From Actinomycetota bacterium (GTDB lineage Bacteria; Actinomycetota; Thermoleophilia; Gaiellales; Gaiellaceae), in contig VAYE01000159.1 of assembly GCA_005883235.1 (NCBI GenBank), forward strand, positions 1-9,596: DNA of 9,596 nt, given 5' to 3'. Every line of letters begins with the position of its first letter. Within the stretch, counting starts at the first letter, position 1. Positions 1-6,278 of this stretch are shown here, piece by piece. The notes under the pieces are model-generated. The model searched no databases and was not told where the DNA came from. It saw only the letters and a list, made by a program, of their open reading frames with translations. Made by a program: the position numbers and the translations under genes.

Positions 1-339
1 CGGCGAAGAGCGCCTGCTCGACCTATGCCGTTGTCAGCTCGAGCGCGACGGCGATCTCAGCGATGCGAAGGCCGCGGACCTCGCGCAGCAGATAGGCGTA
101 GCGCTGCCGCTCCGGGAGGGCGGTGAGCGCGCCCACGAGCATCCCGCGCGCCGTCGAGCGCTCCTGCGGGTCGTCGGCCGGCTCCTCGACCCCGGAGGCG
201 CCGAGCAGCCGCGCGCCGTAGGCGGCGAGCCGGTGCGAATAGCGCCGGTAGAGCTCGTCGAACGACGCCGCCGCCTCCCCGAGGCGAGGCGGCGGCTCAG
301 CTCTTCGTCCGACAGCCGTCTGCGGAGCAGCGGGCTCAC
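1..339 (-). pseudogene. decayed ECF-type sigma-70 factor, partial at left edge
   Basis: This is the remnant of an extracytoplasmic-function sigma factor, normally a promoter-recognition subunit of RNA polymerase. From a GTG at 337-339 the frame reads MSPLLRRRLSDEELSRRLASG. Homology then continues one frame over as EAAASFDELYRRYSHRLAAYG, typical sigma region 2. Restoring one G to the G-run (CCCC on plus, 277-280) would join the two. After RLLGASG (about 185-195) the sequence passes almost at once to DDPQERSTARG and region 4 (LPERQRYAYLLREVRGLRIAEIA), so most of region 2 and the linker, roughly 50-60 residues by family expectation, are missing. An amber codon at 23-25 follows ELTTA, and the same frame continues VEQALFA, as intact homologues do after a Gln there. 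CAG to TAG is the simplest reading. The start lies 8 nt after the stop of the secreted-protein gene, so the two probably shared a transcript. I see no function left. Confidence 0.75.
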
Positions 340-347
340 GGGAGGGG

Positions 348-977
348 CTAGTCGTCGCCACCGCTGCCGGACCCGCTGTCGCCCGATCCGCCGGCGGGGG
401 CACTCGAAGCTCCGTCGTCACCGGACTGGTCGTCGCCGGACTGATCGTCGTTCTCTGCCTGCTGGTCGTCGTCGTTCTCGGCCTGGTCGTTGTTGTCGAC
501 CTCCTGGACGTCGTCGGCCTCCAGCGTGTCGTCGTCCTGGACGGAGGCCGTGACCGTCACGTCGCTGCCGACCTTGGGCGGCGGCGAAGAGGCCATGAAG
601 GTCCGCCTGGCGGCGAGCTTCATCCGAAGGGTCGCTCCGCCTGCCGACAGCGTGATCGTCTGCTTCCGGGAGTTGAACGCGCGGACCGTGCCGTGGATGG
701 TTAGGCGGCTCGCGCGTCCGGCGACGCGGAAGGCGCTGCCCGCGACGGTGCCGTTGCGCAGCTGCCGCGCAGCGAACGAGAGCCGCTGACCGATGCGGAA
801 GGGCTTTGACAGCGCCCGGGGGGTGTGTACCCGGACGACGCTGCCGCCGCGCTCGGCGACTGCGACGAGATGCGCCTGCCGGTCGACCTTGACGACGACG
901 CCGCGCTCGCGGGCCGCTGCGGCCGTACCCGGCGCCGCAAGCGCCGCGACCGCGACGAGGAGGGAGAGCTTCTTCAC
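348..977 (-). CDS. secreted DUF5666-like protein with acidic low-complexity tail
   Basis: A 209-residue exported protein of unknown function. Residues 1-22 form a signal peptide (MKKLSLLVAVAALAAPGTAAAA, broken here as MKKLSLLVAV then AALAAPGTAAAA), with likely cleavage after the Ala run. Residues about 25-88 and 93-160 look like two tandem copies of a small beta-rich module of the DUF5666/OB type: each has GxVxxxxxxxxxxxxL, a central V/L-R-V/M strand and a late 'IG/VGxxVT' turn (FRIGQRLSFAA; VGSDVTVTASV). From about 153 to the end the chain is Asp/Asn/Gln/Ser/Gly-rich with short repeats (QAENDD twice, DQSGDD twice), hence disordered and strongly acidic. The start is GTG at 975-977 with a clear AAAGGAG (plus 984-990) six bases upstream. 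A decayed sigma factor follows 8 nt after its stop. The pairing suggests an envelope or stress unit, but this is inference. DUF5666 is recalled from pattern, not searched. Confidence 0.7.
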   Translation of the reverse strand: MKKLSLLVAVAALAAPGTAAAARERGVVVKVDRQAHLVAVAERGGSVVRVHTPRALSKPFRIGQRLSFAARQLRNGTVAGSAFRVAGRASRLTIHGTVRAFNSRKQTITLSAGGATLRMKLAARRTFMASSPPPKVGSDVTVTASVQDDDTLEADDVQEVDNNDQAENDDDQQAENDDQSGDDQSGDDGASSAPAGGSGDSGSGSGGDD

Positions 978-1009
978 GGGACGCTCCTTTCGAGGGGACG
1001 TACCTCTAA

Positions 1010-1036
1010 AGAGCGGCCGTAGATTCCAGAACTTGA
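1010..1036 (-). promoter_or_regulatory. possible sigma-28 (FliA-like) promoter
   Basis: On the minus strand TCAAGTTC (plus 1029-1036) and GCCGCTCT (plus 1010-1017) are separated by exactly 11 bases. The textbook sigma-28 pattern is TAAAGTTT-N11-GCCGATAA, so 6 of 8 and 5 of 8 bases match, including the GCCG core. The elements sit about 33 bases upstream of the GTG of the secreted DUF5666-like gene, a sensible distance given its ribosome binding site at 984-990. A weak sigma-70 reading (TTTAGA just downstream as a -10) is the alternative. The match could be chance in GC-rich DNA. Confidence 0.3.
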
Positions 1037-1070
1037 CTGTGCGGCTCGGAAATTCCCCCGTGTGAGGGAG

Positions 1071-1835
1071 CTATGCGCAGCGGCTGTGAGACCTCGCAGG
1101 CACGAGCTTGGCATGCTCGGGGGGATCGAAGACGACGAGCTCCGGGATCGTCACCGCCGTCAGATGGCGGCGCCGCACCGCGCGGAGGATGCGGGGCAAC
1201 GCGGCCACCGTCCAGGGATGGATGTCGTGGAGGAGGACGATCGCGCCGGGTCGGAGACCCGCTGTCACCCTCCGCACCACCGAGCGGACGGTCGCCCCGG
1301 GCCGGGCGTCGAGCGAATCGACGCTCCAGCGGACGTCGACGAGCCCGAGCGCGCGGACGGCGTCCGCCTCGGCCGGTGTCCCGACGCCGTAGGGCGGCCG
1401 GAAGAGGAGCGGCCTCACGCCCTGCGTCGCGCGCACGACGGCGGACTGGGTCCGCAGGAGCTGGCCGATCACGTCGCGACGCCCCAAGCCCGCCAGGCGC
1501 GGGTGGCTCCAGGTGTGGTTGCCGACCGCGCCGGCCCGCTCCTCGGCGCGGACGAGTCCCGGCCAGGCGGCGACGCGGCTGCCCACCACGAAGAAGGTTG
1601 CACGCGCGCCCGCGCGCGCGAGGAGCCGCAGCGCGCGAGCGGTGTACGGGCCGGGCCCGTCGTCGAAGGTGAGCGCGACGTAGCGGCCGTGCCGCCCGCC
1701 GCAGTAGAGCGGCACCGCGTGCCGGGCCAGCGCGCCGAGCGTGCTCCGCGTGCCGCCGTCCTCGCCGGGCACGCTCGTCCGGGCCGCGCTCGGAACGACC
1801 AGCGCGAGCACGAGAACGAGGACGGCGCGGCGCAC
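1071..1835 (-). CDS. secreted polysaccharide deacetylase (NodB domain)
   Basis: A 254-residue carbohydrate esterase family 4 enzyme, expected to remove N-acetyl (or O-acetyl) groups from a cell-wall or extracellular polysaccharide with a divalent metal. The N-terminus MRRAVLVLVLALVVPSAA is a hydrophobic signal segment. All NodB motifs are present: TFDDGP at 56-61 (D58 base, D59 metal ligand), NHTWSH at 106-111 (H107 and H111 metal ligands), RPPYG at 146-150, the W170-SVDS strand, and LLHDIH at 201-206. The GTG start (1833-1835) directly abuts the TAG that ends the residual ybaK frame, with no clear Shine-Dalgarno sequence, so it was probably translated by coupling to the now broken upstream gene. 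A second NodB enzyme lies at 6279-6914 but lacks a signal peptide. The substrate cannot be told from sequence. Confidence 0.88.
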   Translation of the reverse strand: MRRAVLVLVLALVVPSAARTSVPGEDGGTRSTLGALARHAVPLYCGGRHGRYVALTFDDGPGPYTARALRLLARAGARATFFVVGSRVAAWPGLVRAEERAGAVGNHTWSHPRLAGLGRRDVIGQLLRTQSAVVRATQGVRPLLFRPPYGVGTPAEADAVRALGLVDVRWSVDSLDARPGATVRSVVRRVTAGLRPGAIVLLHDIHPWTVAALPRILRAVRRRHLTAVTIPELVVFDPPEHAKLVPARSHSRCA

Positions 1836-2122
1836 CTACGACTCGGTCACGTCTTGCTCGGAGGCTTCCGGGACCGCCGCGAGCAACGCGTCGAGCCGCG
1901 TCTCGAAGACCGCGTGCGGGGTTCCGGCCGCGCACCAGACCGTGTCGAAGCGGCAGGCTCTCCGTCCGCCACGAAGCCGGGCGACTTCACGATCTCGGCC
2001 CCGACCGCCGCGGCGGCCTCGGCGGCGGTGCGGGTCGAGTCGGCGAGCTCTCGGACCTCGACCGCGAGGCCTGCGTCGCGAAGCCGCTCCTGCACCTTGG
2101 CCGCGGTTGGGTGAAGAGGCAT
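1836..2122 (-). pseudogene. ybaK: decayed YbaK/EbsC-type aminoacyl-tRNA deacylase
   Basis: YbaK-family proteins hydrolyse mischarged tRNA(Pro). The ATG at 2120-2122, behind an AAGG, opens a frame whose first ~56 residues look like the family N-terminus (MPLHPTAAKVQERLRDAGL, STRTAAEAAAAVGAE, IVKS, FVADGEP). It lacks about three residues normally found between GAE and IVKS, and has SPGF where SLVF is usual. The family resemblance stops at about 1955. From 1949 to the TAG at 1836-1838 a different frame gives FDTVWCAAGTPHAVF and the rest of a typical YbaK C-terminus. Everything between, including the conserved 'SGANRVD' region, is absent. The uninterrupted first frame runs 91 codons to a TGA at 1847-1849 but is nonsense after the join. 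An internal deletion with frame change is the simplest explanation. It is divergent from cofG by 50 bp. Confidence 0.8.
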
Positions 2123-2172
2123 CGCCTTACGGTACTGCGGGCGGCGCTCTGCTCTCGGCGAAGCCGTAGCGA

Positions 2173-3396
2173 GTGCGTAAGCTCACAGCCGTGGAGGCCC
2201 GCGCCCTGCTCGACGCGCCGCTCGACGAGCTCTGCGTAGAGGCGCGCCGGCTCCGGGAGGCCGGGCACGGGACGCTCGTCACCTACTCGCCGAAAGTCTT
2301 CGTCCCGCTCACGACGCTCTGCCGCGACGTCTGCCACTACTGCACCTTCGCCCGGCCGCCGCGACGCGGTGAGCGCGCGTACCTCACGCCGGACGAGGTG
2401 CTCGAGATCGCGCGCGCGGGCGCCGCGGCCGGCTGTCACGAGGCTCTCTTCACCCTCGGCGACAAGCCCGAGCTCCGCTACCGCGTCGCGCGCGAGGAGC
2501 TCGCCGAGCTCGGCTGCGAGACCACCCTCGAGTACCTGGCTCGGGCGGCGCGAGCGGTCCTCGACGAGACCGGCCTGCTCCCGCACCTGAACCCCGGGGT
2601 CATGACGCGCGGCGACCTGGCCGGCCTTCGCCGCGTCTCCGCGTCGATGGGGATCATGCTCGAGACGGCCTCGGTGCGGCTCTCGCGCCGCGGCGGTCCG
2701 CATTTCGGCTCGCCGGACAAGCTCCCGGCCCGCCGCCTGGAGACGATCGCGGCCGCGGGCGCGCTCGCGATCCCCTTCACCACCGGGATCCTGATCGGGA
2801 TCGGAGAGACGCGGGCCGAGCGGCTCGAGGCGCTGCTCGCCATCCGGGAGCTCGGCGAGCGCTACGGACACGTCCAGGAGGTGATCGTCCAGAACTTCCG
2901 CGCGAAGCCGGGGACGAAGATGGCGCAGGCGCCGGAGCCTCCGCTCGAGGAGCTCCTGTGGACCGCCGCCGCGGCGCGGATCCTGCTCGGCCCCGAGGCG
3001 AGCGTCCAGTGTCCGCCGAACCTGAGCTACGACGACTTCCCGCGCCTCCTCGAGGCGGGAATCGACGACTGGGGCGGCGTCTCGCCGGTGACGATCGACC
3101 ACGTCAATCCCGAGGCTCCGTGGCCCGAGGTCGAGCGGCTCGAGCGCGCGACGCGTGCTGCTGGGCTTGGGCCGCCGGCGCCGGAGCCCCAGTCCCTCGC
3201 CTCCCGAACGGGCACGGACCGGTCAGAGATACGGCCGTTCTCGCCGCCCTCGCGAAGGCGCGCGAGGAGATCGAGCTCGACGAGGACGACGCGACCGCGC
3301 TCCTCCGCGCCCGCGGCGCCGCCTTTCAGGCGGTCGTGCGAGCCGCGGACGGCCTCCGCCGCGAGGTCTGCGGCGACACGGTCACGTACGTCGTGA
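2173..3396 (+). CDS. cofG: FO synthase subunit CofG (radical SAM), with out-of-frame tail
   Basis: CofG is the radical SAM half of 7,8-didemethyl-8-hydroxy-5-deazariboflavin (FO) synthase. It closes the deazaflavin ring of the CofH product in coenzyme F420 biosynthesis. The cluster-binding C50-x3-C54-x2-C57 (TLCRDVCHYCTFA) is intact, followed by family motifs FTLGDKPELRY, HLNPGVMT, GIMLETAS, GGPHFGSPDK, ILIGIGETRAER, VIVQNFRAKPGT, PPNLSYDDFPRLL and GGVSPVTIDHVNPEAPWPE. True CofG sequence ends near residue 331 (base 3165). The last 76 residues (SRRRARRSSSTR and onward) are Arg/Ser-rich frame-shadow of cofH, which is read one frame over. The usual RLP-x-YP-type end of CofG is missing in this frame. 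The GTG start has no strong Shine-Dalgarno; a second GTG lies at 2191. In Actinobacteria cofG is commonly fused to cofH as fbiC, and this looks like that fusion broken by an indel in the linker. The CofG catalytic core looks complete. Confidence 0.9.
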   Translation: MRKLTAVEARALLDAPLDELCVEARRLREAGHGTLVTYSPKVFVPLTTLCRDVCHYCTFARPPRRGERAYLTPDEVLEIARAGAAAGCHEALFTLGDKPELRYRVAREELAELGCETTLEYLARAARAVLDETGLLPHLNPGVMTRGDLAGLRRVSASMGIMLETASVRLSRRGGPHFGSPDKLPARRLETIAAAGALAIPFTTGILIGIGETRAERLEALLAIRELGERYGHVQEVIVQNFRAKPGTKMAQAPEPPLEELLWTAAAARILLGPEASVQCPPNLSYDDFPRLLEAGIDDWGGVSPVTIDHVNPEAPWPEVERLERATRAAGLGPPAPEPQSLASRTGTDRSEIRPFSPPSRRRARRSSSTRTTRPRSSAPAAPPFRRSCEPRTASAARSAATRSRTS

Positions 3397-4457
3397 CGCG
3401 GAACGTGAACTACACGAACGTCTGCTACTTCCGGTGCGGCTTCTGCGCGTTCTCGAAGGGCAAGCTGGCCGCGAACCTGCGCGGGGCGCCGTACCTCGTC
3501 CCGATCGAGGAGATCGTCCGCCGCGCCGAGGAGGCGTGGGAGCGCGGGGCGGTGGAGATCTGCCTCCAGGGCGGCATCCACCCGGCCTTCACGGGGCAGA
3601 CCTACCTGGACGTGTGCGCGGCGATCAAGCACGCGGTGCCCGACCTCCACGTGCACGCGTTCTCTGCGCTCGAGGTCTGGCAAGGGGCGGCGACGCTCGG
3701 CCTGCCGCTCGACGAGTACTTGGCGCAGCTGCGCGGCGCGGGGCTCTCCTCGCTTCCCGGGACGGCGGCCGAGATCCTCGACGACGAGGTCCGCCGCGTG
3801 ATCTGCCCCGACAAGGTGACGACGGGGCAGTGGCTCGAGGTGCACGAGACGGCGCACCGCGCCGGGCTGCGCTCCACCGCGACGATCATGTTCGGGCACG
3901 TCGAGGGGCCCCGGAGCTGGGCCCGCCATCTGCTGGCGGTTCGAGACCAGCAGCGGCGGAGCTGCGGCTTCACGGAGCTCGTACCGCTCCCGTTCGTCCA
4001 CATGGAGGCGCCGATCTACCTGCGCGGGCGCGCGCGCCCGGGACCGACCTTCCGCGAGGCGCTCCTCGTGCACGCGGTCGCGCGGCTCGCGCTTCACCCC
4101 TGGATCACGAACGTCCAGGCGTCCTGGGTGAAGCTCGGCCCGGACGGGGCGCGGGCGGCGCTCGCGGCCGGCTGCAACGACCTCGGCGGGACGCTCATGA
4201 ACGAGTCGATCTCGCGGGCGGCCGGGGCGACCTACGGGCAGGAGCTCCCGCCCGAGGCGATGGAGGGGCTGATCCGCTCGGCCGGCCGAGTGCCGCGGCA
4301 GCGGACGACGCTCTACGGGGCGCCGCCGGTGGAGCGGACGCGTGCCTCCTTCGGCGCGCCGCCGCTCGCGGAGCCCCGGAACCCGAGCGTGAACGACGCG
4401 GGCCTGCGGGCGCCGAAGCGCCTGCTCCGCCCGGGCCTGGCCGCCACGGCGAGCTGA
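3120..4457 (+). CDS. cofH: FO synthase subunit CofH (radical SAM), start uncertain
   Basis: CofH joins the 4-hydroxybenzyl group of tyrosine to 5-amino-6-ribitylaminouracil, giving the substrate of CofG. Recognisable CofH sequence begins about 3216-3230 (VRDTAVLAALAKAREEIEL) and runs to the TGA at 4455-4457. The cluster motif CYFRCGFC (first Cys codon at 3423) gives C-x3-C-x2-C. VTRNVNYTNV, CLQGGIHP, HVHAFSALEVWQGA, LPGTAAEILDDEVR, IMFGHVEGPRSW, ELVPLPFVHMEAPIY and GGTLMNESISRAAGA are all typical. The frame differs from cofG. The start given is GTG 3120, inside cofG (445 residues); its first ~32 codons do not look like real CofH. The next start in frame, GTG 3336, would cut into the N-terminal helix (VVRAADGLRREV). 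No ATG, GTG or TTG lies at the expected place, which argues that the gene arose from an fbiC fusion that lost its frame. The catalytic part itself looks undamaged. Confidence 0.88.
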   Translation: MARGRAARARDACCWAWAAGAGAPVPRLPNGHGPVRDTAVLAALAKAREEIELDEDDATALLRARGAAFQAVVRAADGLRREVCGDTVTYVVTRNVNYTNVCYFRCGFCAFSKGKLAANLRGAPYLVPIEEIVRRAEEAWERGAVEICLQGGIHPAFTGQTYLDVCAAIKHAVPDLHVHAFSALEVWQGAATLGLPLDEYLAQLRGAGLSSLPGTAAEILDDEVRRVICPDKVTTGQWLEVHETAHRAGLRSTATIMFGHVEGPRSWARHLLAVRDQQRRSCGFTELVPLPFVHMEAPIYLRGRARPGPTFREALLVHAVARLALHPWITNVQASWVKLGPDGARAALAAGCNDLGGTLMNESISRAAGATYGQELPPEAMEGLIRSAGRVPRQRTTLYGAPPVERTRASFGAPPLAEPRNPSVNDAGLRAPKRLLRPGLAATAS

Positions 4458-4486
4458 CGGCGGGCGACCACGTGGCGCTTCCGTCA

Positions 4487-4508
4487 CGGTGTCTGACACC
4501 GGGACACG
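4487..4508 (+). repeat. dyad motif copy 1
   Basis: CGGTGTC-T-GACACCG is a perfect inverted repeat of 7-bp arms around one base (4487-4501), followed by GGACACG. It lies 29 bp past the cofH stop in the convergent gap between cofH and the acetyltransferase gene. The same 22-bp unit recurs 110 bp further on in the same orientation. The single-base centre makes an RNA hairpin of the core unlikely without opening pairs, so a dimeric-protein site or a dispersed REP-like element fits better. Confidence 0.65.
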
Positions 4509-4596
4509 TCTGCAGCGCGGGCGCGTAGGCCCGCTCCTGGAGCCTCGGAGCCGCGCACCTGCGATCTCTCGTCACGCTCTCGTCACTCCTGCGCGC

Positions 4597-4618
4597 TGGT
4601 GTCTGACACCAGGACATG
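4597..4618 (+). repeat. dyad motif copy 2
   Basis: This is the second copy of the unit at 4487-4508. Here the dyad is CTGGTGTC-T-GACACCAG (8-bp arms, 4596-4612) followed by GGACATG, ending one base before the acetyltransferase stop codon. The copies differ at the seventh arm position on both sides: C/G in copy 1, T/A here. Symmetry is therefore kept although the sequence changed. Just upstream the decamer CTCTCGTCAC occurs twice (4566-4575, 4577-4586). The rest of the 160-bp gap shows no gene. Confidence 0.65.
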
Positions 4619-4619
4619 G

Positions 4620-5042
4620 CTACCGCAGCGGGTAGACGAGCTTCGTCGAGGTCGCCTCGAACCCGCAGCGGCGGTAGAACGCTCGCGCTCGTTCGCGGCG
4701 CTCGTGCGTCGTCACCTCGACAACGTCCGCGCCACGCCGACGGCCCTCGTCGAGCACGGCCTCGACGAGCCGCTCGCCGATCCTGCGCCCGCGGCGCGCC
4801 TCGTCGACCACGAGCTCGTCGATCGTCCCCACCGGTGCGAGATGGTGGAGCTGAGGGCGGAAGTTCGCGTTCACGAAACCGACGACCTCGCCATCGTCCT
4901 CCGCGACGAGTACGTGGTGCGCCGGGTCACTAAGCAGCTCCGCCAGCGCCGGCGCGAGCTCCGCGCTCCCGAACGGGTAGCCGAGCTGCGCGAGGAGCGG
5001 CGCGAGCGCCTCGGCGTCCGTCTCCCGAGCCGGGCGGATCAC
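4620..5042 (-). CDS. GNAT-family N-acetyltransferase
   Basis: A 140-residue Gcn5-related acetyltransferase that would move an acetyl group from acetyl-CoA to an unknown amine. It opens with the typical beta-1 VIRPARETDAEAL. It has beta-2/3 HHVLVAEDDGEVVGFVNANF, beta-4 GTIDELVVDEARRG leading into the CoA pyrophosphate loop RRGRRIGERLVE (83-94), and the C-terminal VTTHERRERARAFYRRCGFE with the usual Y-x2-C-GF. Length matches a single stand-alone GNAT domain. The GTG start (5040-5042) overlaps the lysA TGA in a GTGA junction, so translation is probably coupled to lysA. It is the last gene of the operon, and its stop almost touches dyad motif copy 2. Its place after lysA hints at an amino-acid or small-molecule role, but the substrate is not deducible. 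Confidence 0.87.
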   Translation of the reverse strand: MIRPARETDAEALAPLLAQLGYPFGSAELAPALAELLSDPAHHVLVAEDDGEVVGFVNANFRPQLHHLAPVGTIDELVVDEARRGRRIGERLVEAVLDEGRRRGADVVEVTTHERRERARAFYRRCGFEATSTKLVYPLR

Positions 5043-6277
5043 GGCTCGAGCGCGAGCAGGTCGTCGATCGTCTCGCGCCTCCGGATCACCGTCGCGACTC
5101 CGTCCGCGACGAGCACGGCGGCGGGACGCGGCACGCCGTTGTAGTTCGAGGCCATGCTCAGCGTGTACGCGCCGGTGGCGGGCACGGCGAGCAGATCGCC
5201 GCGGTGCGGGCGGGGCAGCGCGATCCGGTCGATGAGGACGTCCCCCGACTCGCAGTGCTTGCCCGCGATGCGGAACTCGCCCTCGGCAGGCCCGTCGCGG
5301 TTGGCGAGGCGGGCGTCGTAGCGTGCACCGTAGAGCTGCGGTCGCGGGTTGTCCGACATCCCGCCGTCGATCGCGGCGTAGTCGACGCCGCCGCTTCGCT
5401 TCGTCGCTCCGATCCGGTAGAGCGTGACGCCGGCGCGCCCGACGAGCGAGCGGCCGGGCTCGAGCGCCACGCGGGTCGGCTCGGGCCAGGCGCTTCGGAG
5501 CCGCTCGACGAGCGCCCGCGCGAACTCGTGCGGCTCCGGTACCCGCTCCTCCGCCGAGTGCCTGATCCCCGGTCCCCCGCCGAGGTCGACGAGCCGAGGC
5601 GCCCAGCCGAGCTCCTCCCGGCATCTCCGGCAGAACGCCACGAGCCGGTCGACGGCGAGGAGGCTCTCGTCGACGCGCGCGAGCTGCGAGCCGATGTGGA
5701 CGTGGACGCCCACGGGCTCCAAGATCTCGAGCGCCTCGCGAAGGGCGGCGAGCGCACCGTCCGGGTCGAGCCCGAACTTCGACTCGTCGTGCGCGGTCTG
5801 GATCGACTGGTGCGTCCGCGCCTGGATGCCGGGCGTGAGCCGGACGAGCACGCGGCGGACCCCGGCCCGCGCAGCGCGCGCGACCTCCTCGCCGGAGTCG
5901 AGCACCACCAGGGCCTCCGCCGCCGCGGCGGCCTCGAGCTCCTCGTCCGACTTGTTGTTCCCGTGGAAGAGGAGCTGCTCGCCTCGCACGCCCGCACGCA
6001 GCGCGAACTGGAGCTCGCCGAGCGTCGAGACGTCCGCGCCGAGCCCCTCCTCCCGCAGCAGCCGCAGGACGGCGACGTTCGGGAAGGCCTTGACGCCGAA
6101 CGCCACGAGCGCGTCGGGGTCGATCGCGCGGAACGCCCTCGCCTGCGCGAGGATCGTCTCGCGGCAGTAGACGACGAGCGGCGTCCCGTGCTCGGCCGCG
6201 AGGTTCGAGGCCCGAACGCCTCCGACCACGAGCTCGCCCTCGACGAGCTCGGCGGTATCCGGGAAGAGCTCGAGCAC
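5039..6277 (-). CDS. lysA: diaminopimelate decarboxylase
   Basis: LysA is the PLP enzyme that decarboxylates meso-diaminopimelate to L-lysine, the last step of the DAP pathway. The 412-residue length is normal. The alanine-racemase-like barrel carries the PLP lysine in LVAFGVKAFPN (K63; the FGVKAFPN form, rather than YAxKAN, is familiar from actinobacterial members), HGNNKSDEEL (105-114), VHIGSQ with H195, the phosphate loop DLGGGPGI (231-238) and EPGRSLVG (273-280). The C-terminal beta domain has HCESGDVL (341-348; Cys of the active site from the partner subunit) and GAYTLSMASNYNG (369-381). The GTG start (6275-6277) comes one base after the TAG of the upstream deacetylase gene, and its stop overlaps the GNAT start, so all are likely co-translated. 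An ornithine/arginine-type decarboxylase of the same fold is less likely given the CESGD and SNYNG motifs. Confidence 0.93.
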   Translation of the reverse strand: MLELFPDTAELVEGELVVGGVRASNLAAEHGTPLVVYCRETILAQARAFRAIDPDALVAFGVKAFPNVAVLRLLREEGLGADVSTLGELQFALRAGVRGEQLLFHGNNKSDEELEAAAAAEALVVLDSGEEVARAARAGVRRVLVRLTPGIQARTHQSIQTAHDESKFGLDPDGALAALREALEILEPVGVHVHIGSQLARVDESLLAVDRLVAFCRRCREELGWAPRLVDLGGGPGIRHSAEERVPEPHEFARALVERLRSAWPEPTRVALEPGRSLVGRAGVTLYRIGATKRSGGVDYAAIDGGMSDNPRPQLYGARYDARLANRDGPAEGEFRIAGKHCESGDVLIDRIALPRPHRGDLLAVPATGAYTLSMASNYNGVPRPAAVLVADGVATVIRRRETIDDLLALEP

Positions 6278-6278
6278 C

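Noticed and set aside
1033..1038. TTGACT on the plus strand as a -35 box
   Set aside because: No -10 at 16-19 bases downstream and no plus-strand gene to serve; the region is better explained as upstream of the minus-strand secreted-protein gene.
1603..1622. Run of alternating CG as a repeat or Z-DNA element
   Set aside because: It encodes the Ala/Arg-rich ARAGARATF segment of the NodB protein and is expected from codon bias.
1006..1935. A 309-codon minus-strand frame over the first NodB gene
   Set aside because: It is an Arg-rich alternate frame. NodB motifs, signal peptide and length all fit 1071-1835, and its first codons are the real frame of the ybaK C-terminal remnant.
2958..3119. CofH starting at GTG 2958 or about 3009 with a long N-terminal extension
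   Set aside because: That stretch in frame 3 is an Arg/Pro-rich shadow of conserved CofG sequence in frame 1 and carries no motif of its own.
3165..3230. Programmed -1 ribosomal frameshift joining CofG to CofH
   Set aside because: I see no slippery X-XXY-YYZ heptamer and no obvious stimulatory structure; an indel in the linker is simpler.
4487..4618. The dyad motifs as intrinsic terminators for the convergent genes
   Set aside because: There is no T run on either side and the one-base centre cannot form a normal hairpin loop without breaking pairs.
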